Origin: Microbacterium candidum
GTDB lineage: Bacteria; Actinomycetota; Actinomycetes; Actinomycetales; Microbacteriaceae
NCBI RefSeq assembly: GCF_030315975.1
Contig: NZ_JASXSZ010000009.1
Location: 23,752 to 87,751, forward strand
Length of the DNA: 64,000 bases
Reading direction: 5' to 3'
Within the stretch, counting starts at the first letter, position 1; each line of letters begins with the position of its first letter. A program made the translations under genes and the position numbers. The notes beneath the pieces are model-generated. The model saw nothing but the letters and a program-made list of their open reading frames with translations, was not told where the DNA came from and did not search any database. Below are positions 52,293-60,476 of the stretch, piece after piece.

Positions 52293-53759
52293 GTGACGGT
52301 CCTGCTGACCGCCGCCCACGTGCTCGCGCACGAGGGCGGCGGTCCCTTCCTGCTGCGTGACGGCGCCGTGCTGGTCGACGGCACGACGATCGCGTGGGTG
52401 GGCCCGGCCCACGCCGCTCCGCACGCCGACGAGCGCATCGATCTCGGCGCGGCTCTGCTCATGCCCGGCCTCATCGACCTCGAGGGACTCGCCGACGTCG
52501 ACCACCTGCAGCTGGACTCGTGGCACGACGACGCCGGGTATGCGCTGCTGCGCTGGTCGCGTGCGTATGCGGACAGCGGTCCGCGCGGGGCGCTGAGCGA
52601 CGAGGACCGCCGCATCATGCGGCGCTACGCCGTCGCGCAGCTGGCGCTCCACGGCATCACGACGTTCATGCCGATCGCGTCCGAGGTCCACACGGCGTGG
52701 GCCGAGACCCACGACGACATCGTGGAGGTCGCCCGCGCCGCACAGGAGTTCGGGCTGCGAACCTTCCTCGGCCCGTCGTACCGCTCCGGGGTTCCGGTGG
52801 CCGAGGCCGACGGGACCCCGGCGACGGCGTGGGATGAGGAGCGGGGTGCCGAGGGTCTCGCAGAGGCGGTGCGGTTCCTCGACACCGTGGAGTCGTGGGG
52901 CGACCCGCTCGTCACCGGGGTGCTCGCGCCGTGCCGCATCGAGAACGTGAGCGAGGAGCTCCTCCGCGAGACCGGCCGCATCGCCGCCGAGCGCGACGTG
53001 CTCGTGCGCGTGCACGCCTTCCAGGAGCTGGACGAGCGGTCGCACTTCGCGGACGTCGCGGGGACGACACAGCTCGGCCTGCTCGCACGCACCGGGCTCC
53101 TCAACGAGCGCCTCGTCATCGCGCACGGGGTCTACCTCGACGTGCACTCCGATGTGCACGGCGAGGATCGCGGCGAACTCGCCGCGATCGCGGCCGCCGG
53201 CGCATCCATCGTCCACTGCCCGCTGACGAACGCGCGGTACGCGTTCCTGCTCGAGGGCCTTTCGCGGTACCTGGATGCGGGGATCAACATCGCGATGGGC
53301 ACGGACTCCTTCCCGCCCGACCTCGTGCGGGCGATCGACGAAGGCGTGCAGCTCTCGAAGGCGCAGCACGGGGATCTCACGCGCGGGATGCTGGCCGAGT
53401 ACGTCGAGGCCGCCACCCTCGGCGGGGCACGGGCTCTACGCCGGCCGGACCTCGGCCGCATCGCACCGGGTGCGGCGGCGGACGTCGTCGCGTTCGCGCT
53501 CGACGACGTGCGGCTGGGGGCCGTCGAGGATCCGCTGCGCACGCTGACACTCGCAGGCAGCGGGCGGGACGCGCGGTTCAGCATGGTGGCCGGGCGCATC
53601 GTCATGCGCGACGGGCTGCTCCCCGGCGTCGACCTCGAGGAGCTGCGCCGCGAAGGGCAGCGCGTGTTCGATCTGCTGCGCGCGTCCTACGCCGAACGCA
53701 GCTGGGCGGACGTCACCCCTGACGATCTCTTCCCGCCGACCTTCCCGGTCCGTTCCTGA
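52293..53759 (+). CDS. Chlorohydrolase/AtzA-like amidohydrolase with altered metal site
   Basis: A 488-residue amidohydrolase-fold protein from a GTG. The strand-1 HxH motif of this superfamily, normally PGLxNxHxH, is replaced by PGLIDLEGLADVDH. Later ligands are present: VRVHAFQE, VIAHGVYLD and MGTDSFPPD. A known subgroup annotated as chlorohydrolase shares such a change, so it may use a different metal arrangement. Last gene of the amidohydrolase-ABC operon. Confidence 0.85.
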   Translation: MTVLLTAAHVLAHEGGGPFLLRDGAVLVDGTTIAWVGPAHAAPHADERIDLGAALLMPGLIDLEGLADVDHLQLDSWHDDAGYALLRWSRAYADSGPRGALSDEDRRIMRRYAVAQLALHGITTFMPIASEVHTAWAETHDDIVEVARAAQEFGLRTFLGPSYRSGVPVAEADGTPATAWDEERGAEGLAEAVRFLDTVESWGDPLVTGVLAPCRIENVSEELLRETGRIAAERDVLVRVHAFQELDERSHFADVAGTTQLGLLARTGLLNERLVIAHGVYLDVHSDVHGEDRGELAAIAAAGASIVHCPLTNARYAFLLEGLSRYLDAGINIAMGTDSFPPDLVRAIDEGVQLSKAQHGDLTRGMLAEYVEAATLGGARALRRPDLGRIAPGAAADVVAFALDDVRLGAVEDPLRTLTLAGSGRDARFSMVAGRIVMRDGLLPGVDLEELRREGQRVFDLLRASYAERSWADVTPDDLFPPTFPVRS

Positions 53760-53767
53760 CGCCGACC

Positions 53768-53800
53768 GGTCCCCGAGCTTGTCGAGGGGTCGGACCCCTT
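53768..53800. repeat. REP-like element, second family member
   Basis: GGTCCCCGAGCTTGTCGAGGGG, a variant of the arm of the repeat at 19521 (consensus GGTCCCYGAGCYTGTCGARGGG), followed by a small GGGGT/ACCCC hairpin. It ends the amidohydrolase operon. Confidence 0.7.
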
Positions 53801-53815
53801 CGCTACCCTGGCCGA

Positions 53816-54397
53816 ATGGCTGAGAAGGAACCCTTCGTCGTCGCGGATGTCGCGGCGTGGCGCGCCTGGCTCGACGAAAACGAAGACACGTCCGACGGTG
53901 TGTGGCTCGTGCTCGCGAAGAAGGGCACGACGTCGCCGACGACCCTGAACTACGCCGCGGCGCTCGACGAGGCGCTGTGCAGCGGGTGGATCGACGGACA
54001 GAAGGCGGGCGGGGATGCCGCGACCTTCCTGCAGCGCTTCACACCCAGGCGGAAGGCGTCGCTGTGGTCGAAGCGCAATGTCGAGCTCGTCGCGCGGCTC
54101 TCCGACGAGGGCAGGATGCGTCCCCGTGGGCAGGCAGAGATCGACAGGGCGAAGGCCGACGGCCGCTGGGAGCGGGCGTACGCGGGCGCCTCGACCGCCC
54201 AGGTGCCCGACGACCTGGCGGCCGCGCTCGCGGCGGAGCCGGCAGCATCCGCCCTCTTCGCGGAACTCGACGCGGCCAACCGCTATTCGGTCCTGCACCG
54301 CGTGTCGACGGCGGCGACACCGACGACGCGCGCGAACCGCATCGAACGGCTGGTCGCGATGCTCGCGCGCGGGGAGACGCCGCACCCGCGTCCCTGA
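53816..54397 (+). CDS. YdeI/OmpD-associated family protein
   Basis: A 193-residue protein of the YdeI family (bacteriocin-protection type). It is recognised by WLDENEDTSDGVWLVLAKKG, EALCSGWIDGQ and RFTPRRKASLWSKRN, with a C-terminal helix pair. In many genomes this domain is fused or next to DUF1905, and a DUF1905 gene is indeed two genes downstream. Biochemical role unclear. Confidence 0.88.
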   Translation: MAEKEPFVVADVAAWRAWLDENEDTSDGVWLVLAKKGTTSPTTLNYAAALDEALCSGWIDGQKAGGDAATFLQRFTPRRKASLWSKRNVELVARLSDEGRMRPRGQAEIDRAKADGRWERAYAGASTAQVPDDLAAALAAEPAASALFAELDAANRYSVLHRVSTAATPTTRANRIERLVAMLARGETPHPRP

Positions 54398-54434
54398 GCA
54401 CTGTCCATCCGATCATCGGCGAGACTGGATGCAA

Positions 54435-55562
54435 ATGGCTGAACCGACGCTCATCCTCATCGACAACGACCCCCGCGACTACGCCTGGGGCATTCCCGGC
54501 GGCATCTCCCGCCTCCTCGGCCGCGCCGACACCGACGCTCCCGAGGCCGAGCTGTGGCTCGGCGCCCACCCGCTGTCGCCGAGCCGCATCGTCGGCGAGC
54601 CGGGTTTGACCGACCTCCACGCGTGGGAGCAGTCGTCGGGCTCGCACCTGGCGTTCCTGCTGAAGATCCTGGCGGCGGATCATCCGCTCTCGCTGCAGGC
54701 GCACCCGACGCCGGACCAGGCCGCCGAGGGGTTCGCCCGCGAAGAATCCGAGGGCATTCCGCGGGATGCGGCGCATCGCAACTACAAGGACCCGTCGGCC
54801 AAGCCCGAGGTCATCGTCGCCCTCGAGGACGGCTTCGAGGCGCTGTGCGGCTTCCGCCCGGTCGGTGAGGTGCTCGCCGTCATCGACGCGCTCGAGCTGC
54901 GCTATCCCGACCCGGTGTTCGGCGCGTGGCGCGAGCGCGTGGAGTCGTCGGTGGAGCGGGCGTTCACGTGGCTTCTCACGCCCGGCGTCGAGCAGCGGCA
55001 CCTCGTCACACTCCTCACCGACATCGCCGAGACGCACCCGCGTGGCGAGAGCCTCCTCGCGTGGATGGTGGAGGAGAACCCGGGCGATGCCGGCATCCCC
55101 ATCGCGCTCATGCTCAACCATGTGACGCTGAATGCGGGTGAGGCGCTGTGGCTGCCCGCCGGCAACATCCACGCCTACCTGCGCGGTATCGGGGTCGAGA
55201 TCATGGGTCCGAGCGACAACGTGCTCCGCGGCGGATTCACACCCAAGCACGTCGACGTCGCCGAGCTGCAGCGCGTGCTCGACTTCACGGCCGCCCCGAT
55301 GCCACTGCTGAAGCCGGAGCGCATCGACGACGCGATCGTCGCCTACCGCCCGCCGGTGGGTTTCGAGCTCTACGCCATCACGGGCGACACGACGGTCGAG
55401 CTCGCCGCGCCGGGCATCGCGGCGGCTGTCGACGGCGCGTTCGAGATCGTGACGGACGGCGAGCGGATGCGGCTTCCCCACGGCTCGTTCGCGCTCATCG
55501 CGAACCCCGCCACCCTCCGGATCACCGGAACCGGCCGGCTCTTCATCGCCGCGGGACGCTGA
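54435..55562 (+). CDS. manA: Mannose-6-phosphate isomerase, class I
   Basis: A 375-residue zinc enzyme that interconverts mannose-6-P and fructose-6-P. Zinc ligands and family blocks are seen in LSLQAHPTPDQA, KPEVIVALE, LWLPAGNIHAYLRGIGVE and GPSDNVLRGGFTPKHVD. An ATG two codons earlier (54429) is an alternative start. It supplies mannose units for cell-surface glycans. Confidence 0.95.
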   Translation: MAEPTLILIDNDPRDYAWGIPGGISRLLGRADTDAPEAELWLGAHPLSPSRIVGEPGLTDLHAWEQSSGSHLAFLLKILAADHPLSLQAHPTPDQAAEGFAREESEGIPRDAAHRNYKDPSAKPEVIVALEDGFEALCGFRPVGEVLAVIDALELRYPDPVFGAWRERVESSVERAFTWLLTPGVEQRHLVTLLTDIAETHPRGESLLAWMVEENPGDAGIPIALMLNHVTLNAGEALWLPAGNIHAYLRGIGVEIMGPSDNVLRGGFTPKHVDVAELQRVLDFTAAPMPLLKPERIDDAIVAYRPPVGFELYAITGDTTVELAAPGIAAAVDGAFEIVTDGERMRLPHGSFALIANPATLRITGTGRLFIAAGR

Positions 55563-55564
55563 GC

Positions 55565-55861
55565 ATGCTGATCGAGTTCGAGGGCGAGGTGTGGCGCTGG
55601 AGCGCGCGCACCGATTCCTGGTTCTTCACGGCATTGCCGCCTGAGCTGAGCGCCGACATCCGCGAGATCCCGCGGCCGCACCGTGGATTCGGCTCGGTGC
55701 GGGTGCACGCCCGCATCGGCGGCTCGAGCTGGACGACCTCGATCTTCCCCGACTCGTCCCGCGAGGCCTACGTCCTGCCGCTGAAGAAATCGGTCCGGGA
55801 TGCCGAGTCCCTCGGTGACGGCGACATCGCCGTCGTCTCGCTCGAGGTCCTCGACGCGTAG
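55565..55861 (+). CDS. DUF1905 protein
   Basis: A 98-residue beta-rich protein. DUF1905 features are FEGEVWRWSARTDSWFFTAL, GFGSVRVHARIGGSSWTTSI and the end YVLPLKKSVRDAESLGDGD. The start is 2 nt after the manA stop, so it is probably co-translated. Function unknown. A broken second copy follows. Confidence 0.88.
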   Translation: MLIEFEGEVWRWSARTDSWFFTALPPELSADIREIPRPHRGFGSVRVHARIGGSSWTTSIFPDSSREAYVLPLKKSVRDAESLGDGDIAVVSLEVLDA

Positions 55862-55925
55862 CGCTCAGCGATCCTCGGGTTCACTCTGATCGCGTCGCAA
55901 ATGCCGCGAGCACCGATCGTTCCGG

Positions 55926-56540
55926 TCAGGAGGTCCGAGGCCGTGCGCCCGGTACAACGCGGGTGCTGCCTCGCACGGATGCCGAGACCCTCGGCGACGC
56001 CGGCTTCACCGTGGTCTCGTTCGACGTGTCGGACGCGGAGCGGCCCGCGTTGAGGGAGCGGCCCGCAGCGAGACGAAGAAGGACCGCATGTGCGGATCCC
56101 GCGAGCTCGAACCACGTGTCCACAGCGGCGGCGTCGTCGCTTGCGCTGAGCGTATCGGCGCGGTGGCGGAGCGAGACTGCGGCCGCGCCAAAGTCGCGCG
56201 CCTCAGCGGCCGACCGCGCCGCGCGTTCGGCGGGCCGCAGGCAGAGGTTCAGGCCCGCGGATATCGCCGCGACGATGCCGAGGAGGATGACCGGGAGGCT
56301 CATCCACGTGGCGCCTCCCGCGAACTTGTCGAAGACGGCGTGGAGGACGGTGAGGGCCCCGGCGCCGACGGCGATCGACGTCAATGCGGCCGACCATCGC
56401 ACCATCGTCCGCGCCCGCCGTCGGCACCGCTCTTGGCCGGCGTCGAGTTCGGCGAGCATCGCGTGAACGATGGCGATGGCCGCGTCTTCCCCAGTGGTGG
56501 TCACGACATCAGGGAGGCCGCTCGGCCCCCGGCGATACAT
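55926..56540 (-). CDS. Hypothetical two-TM protein (possibly SLATT-like)
   Basis: A 204-residue protein. Two hydrophobic helices (about 48-70 and 80-100) follow a soluble N-terminus, then comes a charged helical part (ERAARSAAEARDFGAAA, SLRHRADTLSASDDAA). This layout resembles SLATT/DUF4231 two-TM proteins linked to defence systems, but motif support is thin. The last 35 residues are antisense to a DUF1905 remnant, so the C-terminus may be an artefact of a rearrangement. Confidence 0.55.
   Translation of the reverse strand: MYRRGPSGLPDVVTTTGEDAAIAIVHAMLAELDAGQERCRRRARTMVRWSAALTSIAVGAGALTVLHAVFDKFAGGATWMSLPVILLGIVAAISAGLNLCLRPAERAARSAAEARDFGAAAVSLRHRADTLSASDDAAAVDTWFELAGSAHAVLLRLAAGRSLNAGRSASDTSNETTVKPASPRVSASVRGSTRVVPGARPRTS
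55963..56040 (+). pseudogene. DUF1905 C-terminal remnant
   Basis: The frame reads VLPRTDAETLGDAGFTVVSF and so on, matching the end of the intact gene at 55565 (VLP, then DAESLGDGDIAVVSLEV). No N-terminal half exists upstream. It is the tail of a decayed tandem copy. Confidence 0.7.
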
Positions 56541-56598
56541 CGTGGGTCCAGAACAGGCGACGAGCCCCGGGCGTGGCCCGAGGCTCGTCGCGTTCGGA

Positions 56599-57120
56599 CT
56601 AAGGAACGTCGCAGGTGAGGGTCATCTTGTCGAACGACACGACCGGCTGCTGCGAGACGGCGTTCCAGCCGACGTGCGCGGTCTGGTGGCCGATCTCGCT
56701 GTACACCCGACCGGTGATGGGGTCGGTGGCGGTCAGCCGGAAGCTGCTCGTCGACGAGTTGTTCTGGTTCTGGCGGTTGATGTTCACTCCCCACCAGACG
56801 TTGATCTTGCCGGACCAGTCGAGCCCGTTGAAGTGGGCGGTGACCTGACCCGTCTCGGTGAACGTGCCCCACATCTCGTCCGCGGGGTAGGGGAAGTAGG
56901 TGAAGTGCATGACCTCGTTGCCGTCGATGGTCGGGTTCACCGTGGCGTTCGTACAGAAGTCCTGGTCGCCGGTTTCAGTCCACGTGCCGTGCTGGTGCGT
57001 CGTCTGGGTGACGGTGTGGCCGGTGCCTCCGGTGTCGGCGAAGGCCATCGATCCGCCGATCGGGATCGACAGAAGGACGGCGGCCGAGGCTGCGAACAGT
57101 GCGAGTGTGCGTGAACGCAT
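56599..57120 (-). CDS. Secreted hypothetical protein
   Basis: A 173-residue protein with a Sec signal peptide (MRSRTLALFAASAAVLLSIP, cleavage near AFA-DTGG). The mature part is rich in Thr, Asn and His, probably all-beta, with two Cys (DFCTNATV and LTCDVP) that may form a disulfide. I do not recognise the family. AAGGAG is 7 nt before the ATG. Single gene. Confidence 0.78.
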   Translation of the reverse strand: MRSRTLALFAASAAVLLSIPIGGSMAFADTGGTGHTVTQTTHQHGTWTETGDQDFCTNATVNPTIDGNEVMHFTYFPYPADEMWGTFTETGQVTAHFNGLDWSGKINVWWGVNINRQNQNNSSTSSFRLTATDPITGRVYSEIGHQTAHVGWNAVSQQPVVSFDKMTLTCDVP

Positions 57121-57337
57121 GGTGATCTCCTTCGATTCGTGATCTCGTCCGTCGAGGTGGCTGGCGCGTTGTCGCCGCGTCGATGCAGGCGGACGTGAGG
57201 TCAGAGCGCGGGCCGCATGGGGCGATACGACGTCGAGCGGATGCATCGGGCGCTCATCGGCTTCTCCCGGCTTCCGCGTGGCGAGGATACGGCGCAACCG
57301 CATCACGACCGGTACGCCCCACGCACGAGACGGTCAT

Positions 57338-57409
57338 GAGCATCCGAGCATCCGAGCATCCGAGCATCCGAGCATCCGAGCTTCGGAGCTTCGGAGCTTC
57401 GGAGCATCC
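57338..57409. repeat. 8-bp tandem repeat
   Basis: Nine 8-bp units: five GAGCATCC, three GAGCTTCG and one GAGCATCC. The rest of 57121-57453 shows no gene. An open frame across it is a by-product of the repeat. Confidence 0.95.
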
Positions 57410-57453
57410 GACGTCGACGTCGTTCCGGTCGCGCCGGTGACGCCCGGCCGCTG

Positions 57454-58980
57454 TCAGAAGGGTGGGGTTGGGTCGTCGGGGTGGTGGGGGTCGTATTCGG
57501 TGTCGATGAATTGGACGGTGCTGGGTGGTCGGTCGTAGTGGACGCGTCGGGTGGGTGTGATCCAGCGGAGGATGCCGCCGGGGAGTTGTTCGACGGTCCA
57601 GTCGGTGTCGTGTTTGAGGGTGTGGTGTCGGCGGCAGAGGTGGGCGAGGTTGTGCAGTGCGGTGGGGCCGCCGTGGGCCCAGTCGATGGTGTGGTCGATG
57701 TCGGCGTTGGTGACGGGTCCGCGGGCGGGGCGGCGGCAGCCGGGGAACCGGCATCGCACGTCCCTGACGCGGAGGAGCCGGCGTTGCTTCTTGGAGGGCC
57801 GGTGGGTGTCCACGCAGGTCGGGATGCGGGTGGCGGGGTCGCGGAACACGCGGGTCCAGGTGGGGGCGTGGGCGGCGAGGATGCGGGCGGTGTGGGTGTC
57901 GACGGGTCCGGCGCCGGGGATGAGCGCCCCGCCGGCCGTGTCCCCGGCGAGCACGGTGGCCGGCAGTTCGATGTGGATGACGCCGCGGAGGTCGGCGAGC
58001 CGGGCCCGATGTTCGTTGTCGGTGCCGTGTCCGGTGACCCCGTTGGTCAGCAGCAGGTCGATCGCGACGTCCGCGCGGATCTGCGTGAGCGTGCGGTCAT
58101 CGGCCGGGTGGGTGTCCAGCAACTCGTCGATCATGCTGGTTGCGTCAGTGTCGGCGGTACCCCCGTTGGCGGCACCCGGTCCGCGGCCCGCCCGTCCTGC
58201 AGCCATCCCATCTGATCCGTCGTTTCCGACGGCGGCACGCGCCGCCGCCGCGGCGGCGGCCGCCGCTTCTTCCTTCGCGGCCGCGACGTTCTCGTGGTGG
58301 AGGTCGGCGGCGATGCGGGTGAGGCGGTCGTGGATGCCGTGGATCTGTGCGGTGGGCCCGTCGACCTGCAGCCGGGTCAGCCCGGGTTCGAGGTCGCGGA
58401 TGGTGGTGCGGCGGCGGGTGACCGCATCCTGCACCCGGTTCTCGGTGCCGTCCGGGTCGAGCCGGGTGATCAGATCCGACAGCAACCCCCGCAACCGGGC
58501 CGGAGTCTCCGTGCGCGCCCAGTCCAGCGCGGTCTGCTCATACTCGGCCCGCATGTCCTCATCGGTGAGGTCGATGCCGAGCTCGGCGATGATGTCGGCG
58601 TGGGCGCCGTCGATGCGCCCATAACCGAGTTCGGTCAGGGTGTCGGGGAAACGTTCTTGGAGGGTGTGGGCGAGGTTGATCTTCCGGGCGACGGCGTATT
58701 CGCTGATCTGCAGCGCCGCGGCCAGTTCTGCCTGGACCTCGCGGACGGCGAGCTGGGAGCCCTGCCCGACCGCATCGGTCGCCTTCTGATAGTGCTCGTC
58801 TTCGCGGACCTCGATGACGGTCGCCGCCCACGCGAACAGCGCCCGTTCCGATGCGTCGAGCACGGCCTTGTGCGACCGCACCGCCTGCAGGTCGGCGACC
58901 AAGCCCTCCAGCAGATCCAGCCCGACCTTCCGGTTCGTCGGCGCAGGAGTCACGAGCGTCATGCGCGCCTCCTCCACCAT
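57454..58980 (-). CDS. DUF222 domain HNH endonuclease
   Basis: A 508-residue protein of the multicopy actinobacterial DUF222-HNH (13E12) family. DUF222 covers about residues 30-330, with an Ala-rich spacer (KEEAAAAAAAAARAA) and Gly-rich loop near 240. The HNH domain at about 410-460 is complete: CRFPGCRRPA, ADIDHTIDWAHGG, LHNLAHLCRRHHTLKH. The biological role is unsettled; mobility is suspected. It lies between two different tandem-repeat tracts. Confidence 0.92.
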   Translation of the reverse strand: MVEEARMTLVTPAPTNRKVGLDLLEGLVADLQAVRSHKAVLDASERALFAWAATVIEVREDEHYQKATDAVGQGSQLAVREVQAELAAALQISEYAVARKINLAHTLQERFPDTLTELGYGRIDGAHADIIAELGIDLTDEDMRAEYEQTALDWARTETPARLRGLLSDLITRLDPDGTENRVQDAVTRRRTTIRDLEPGLTRLQVDGPTAQIHGIHDRLTRIAADLHHENVAAAKEEAAAAAAAAARAAVGNDGSDGMAAGRAGRGPGAANGGTADTDATSMIDELLDTHPADDRTLTQIRADVAIDLLLTNGVTGHGTDNEHRARLADLRGVIHIELPATVLAGDTAGGALIPGAGPVDTHTARILAAHAPTWTRVFRDPATRIPTCVDTHRPSKKQRRLLRVRDVRCRFPGCRRPARGPVTNADIDHTIDWAHGGPTALHNLAHLCRRHHTLKHDTDWTVEQLPGGILRWITPTRRVHYDRPPSTVQFIDTEYDPHHPDDPTPPF

Positions 58981-59116
58981 CGAACCGATACGAACATAGT
59001 ATCGAAGCTAAGGAACAATGACAAGGTCTTTGGTTCGATCATTTGGCACCATCCTTCTCCATGTGATGGTCGCCGATTCGAACGGAGTATCGGTGCTGGA
59101 GCTGGCGGGATGAGGA

Positions 59117-59420
59117 CTGCGTTTCGGCTGGCTACGCTCGCTCAACGACCCGGGCGGGGAGCTGCGTGGATCGGCTGCGTTTCGACTCGCTGCGCTCGCT
59201 CAACGACCCGGGCGGGGAGCTGCGTGGATCGGCTGCGTTTCGTCTCGCTGCGCTCGCTCAACGACCCGGGCGGGGAGCTGCGTGGATCGGCTGCGTTTCG
59301 TCTCGCTGCGCTCGCTCAACGACCCGCACAAGATCAGCTGCGTTTCGTCTCGCTGCGCTCTCTCAACGGCCCACGCGAGGGCCCTTCGTCTCGTCTCGCT
59401 GCGCTCGCTGAACGACCGGC
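59117..59420. repeat. 58-bp tandem repeat array with degenerate end
   Basis: Units start with CTGCGTTTCG at 59117, 59175, 59233 and 59291 (period 58), then degenerate copies at 59338 and about 59381. Each holds TCTCGCTGCGCTCGCTCAAC, a dispersed repeat of Microbacteriaceae. No gene is seen in 58981-59500. Confidence 0.93.
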
Positions 59421-59509
59421 GCGGTCCGACTGTGCTTCGCCGGCTCGGCATCCCGCAGGCCGGAACGCCCTCCAGCACCGCACTGCTCGCCCGGAGCACA
59501 CCCACAAAC

Positions 59510-59669
59510 CCTGAGGAAAACCTGAGCCAGCGCGCATTGACCCTCCATCCCGATCGGCCGAAGATCTAGTGCAAGGGGACGCGGACGGCGGGGATCCGCG
59601 AGAACGCCGGGGGAGCAACGACGCGCCTGACCCACCGTTCGGGGGAGCGGGGGCCGGGCGCGTCGCTCC
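59510..59669 (+). promoter_or_regulatory. Promoter-hairpin unit 1
   Basis: Upstream TGAG direct repeat (59512 and 59523), -35 TTGACC (59537-59542), 17-bp spacer, -10 GAAGAT (59560). Downstream hairpin CGTTC-GGGG-GAGCG (59636-59649) lies inside an outer stem GACGCGCC/GGCGCGTC. No gene follows. Confidence 0.6.
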
Positions 59670-59743
59670 GTCTGCGGAGCGCACGGAAGCGCGAGCCACG
59701 CACAAAAGCGCGCCGCATCCCGCCATTCTCAGCGGATCTCAGG

Positions 59744-59880
59744 TTGACCCGGGCGCCTCCGCGCGGGCAGGATCATTCGAGCGGATACATCGGATCCGCG
59801 TATCTCGTTCTGGGGAGCGGGAAAAAGACGCACCTGGACGCCAGTGGGGACCGGCGACCGGGTGCGTCGCTCTCTTTCTC
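59744..59880 (+). promoter_or_regulatory. Promoter-hairpin unit 2 (possible small RNA)
   Basis: TTGACC (59744-59749), 18-bp spacer, CAGGAT; hairpin CGTTC-TGGG-GAGCG (59806-59819); then stem GACGCACC/GGTGCGTC (59827-59834 with 59861-59868) followed by a pyrimidine-rich CTCTCTTTCTC, like a terminator. No gene follows. Confidence 0.6.
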
Positions 59881-60183
59881 GGCCGCGGCCGACTCGTCGC
59901 CTCGCAGCGCGGGAACCTATCGCCCGCCCCGGCGGTCTCGCTCCAGTCCGCGATCCCCGGCATTGCCTGATCCAGTGCGCCCGCGCGCGACCGGCAGCAC
60001 CCCGAGAGCAATCGTCACCGTCCCGCCCGGGAAGCCCAGGCTCGCACAACCTTGTCCTGGCGCGTCCGAGCACATCCTTCCTCTCCTCGCACGTGGTGGT
60101 CATCGCGTGGGACCGCCGACGGGAGCCAGGGAGTGGATGCCGACCTCCCTCCGGGGCGCCCTTCGGCGGCGGACTCCTCGAAA

Positions 60184-60342
60184 CGTGAAGAAATCTTGAG
60201 GCGCCCGGCGTTGACCCATGGATCGTCCGCCCCGAGACTCATTGGCGGGAATGCGGTCGACCGCTGGGGACAGTCGCATCTCCCGCTCTGGGGAGCGAAC
60301 GACGCCTCTTCTGTCCGTGGAGGCCGCTGGATGCGTCGTACT
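60184..60342 (+). promoter_or_regulatory. Promoter-hairpin unit 3
   Basis: TGAAG/TGAGG direct repeat, TTGACC (60211-60216), 17-bp spacer, GAGACT (60234); stem GCGGGA/TCCCGC (60245-60286); hairpin CGCTC-TGGG-GAGCG (60284-60297); then CGACGC/GCGTCG. No gene follows on this strand. Confidence 0.62.
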
Positions 60343-60438
60343 CGCTGATCGTGCCGACCTCGCCCAGCGAGGACTCTGTCACGACAGCGTTCGCAGACAT
60401 CGTCGCGATCAGCGGGTTTCCTGGGCCGGCGCGGCGAT

Positions 60439-60474
60439 TCAGTGGATGCCGCAGCCGACCACCCGGTAGAGAGC
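60439..60474 (-). pseudogene. Ghost C-terminus of a second DUF6541 gene
   Basis: The minus strand reads ALYRVVGCGIH and stop, next to the end of the intact gene (ALYKVTGCGVG and stop). Only the last 11 codons survive. Confidence 0.65.
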
Positions 60475-60476
60475 CG

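Noticed and set aside
57338..59420. CRISPR array
   Set aside because: Both tracts are pure tandem repeats: the 8-bp units have no spacers and the 58-bp units have identical linkers. No cas gene is near.
59569..59970. Plus-strand open frame of 133 codons through units 1 and 2
   Set aside because: The frame covers two promoter-hairpin units, has no domain, and its apparent similarity to frames in units 3 and 4 comes from the shared hairpin bases.
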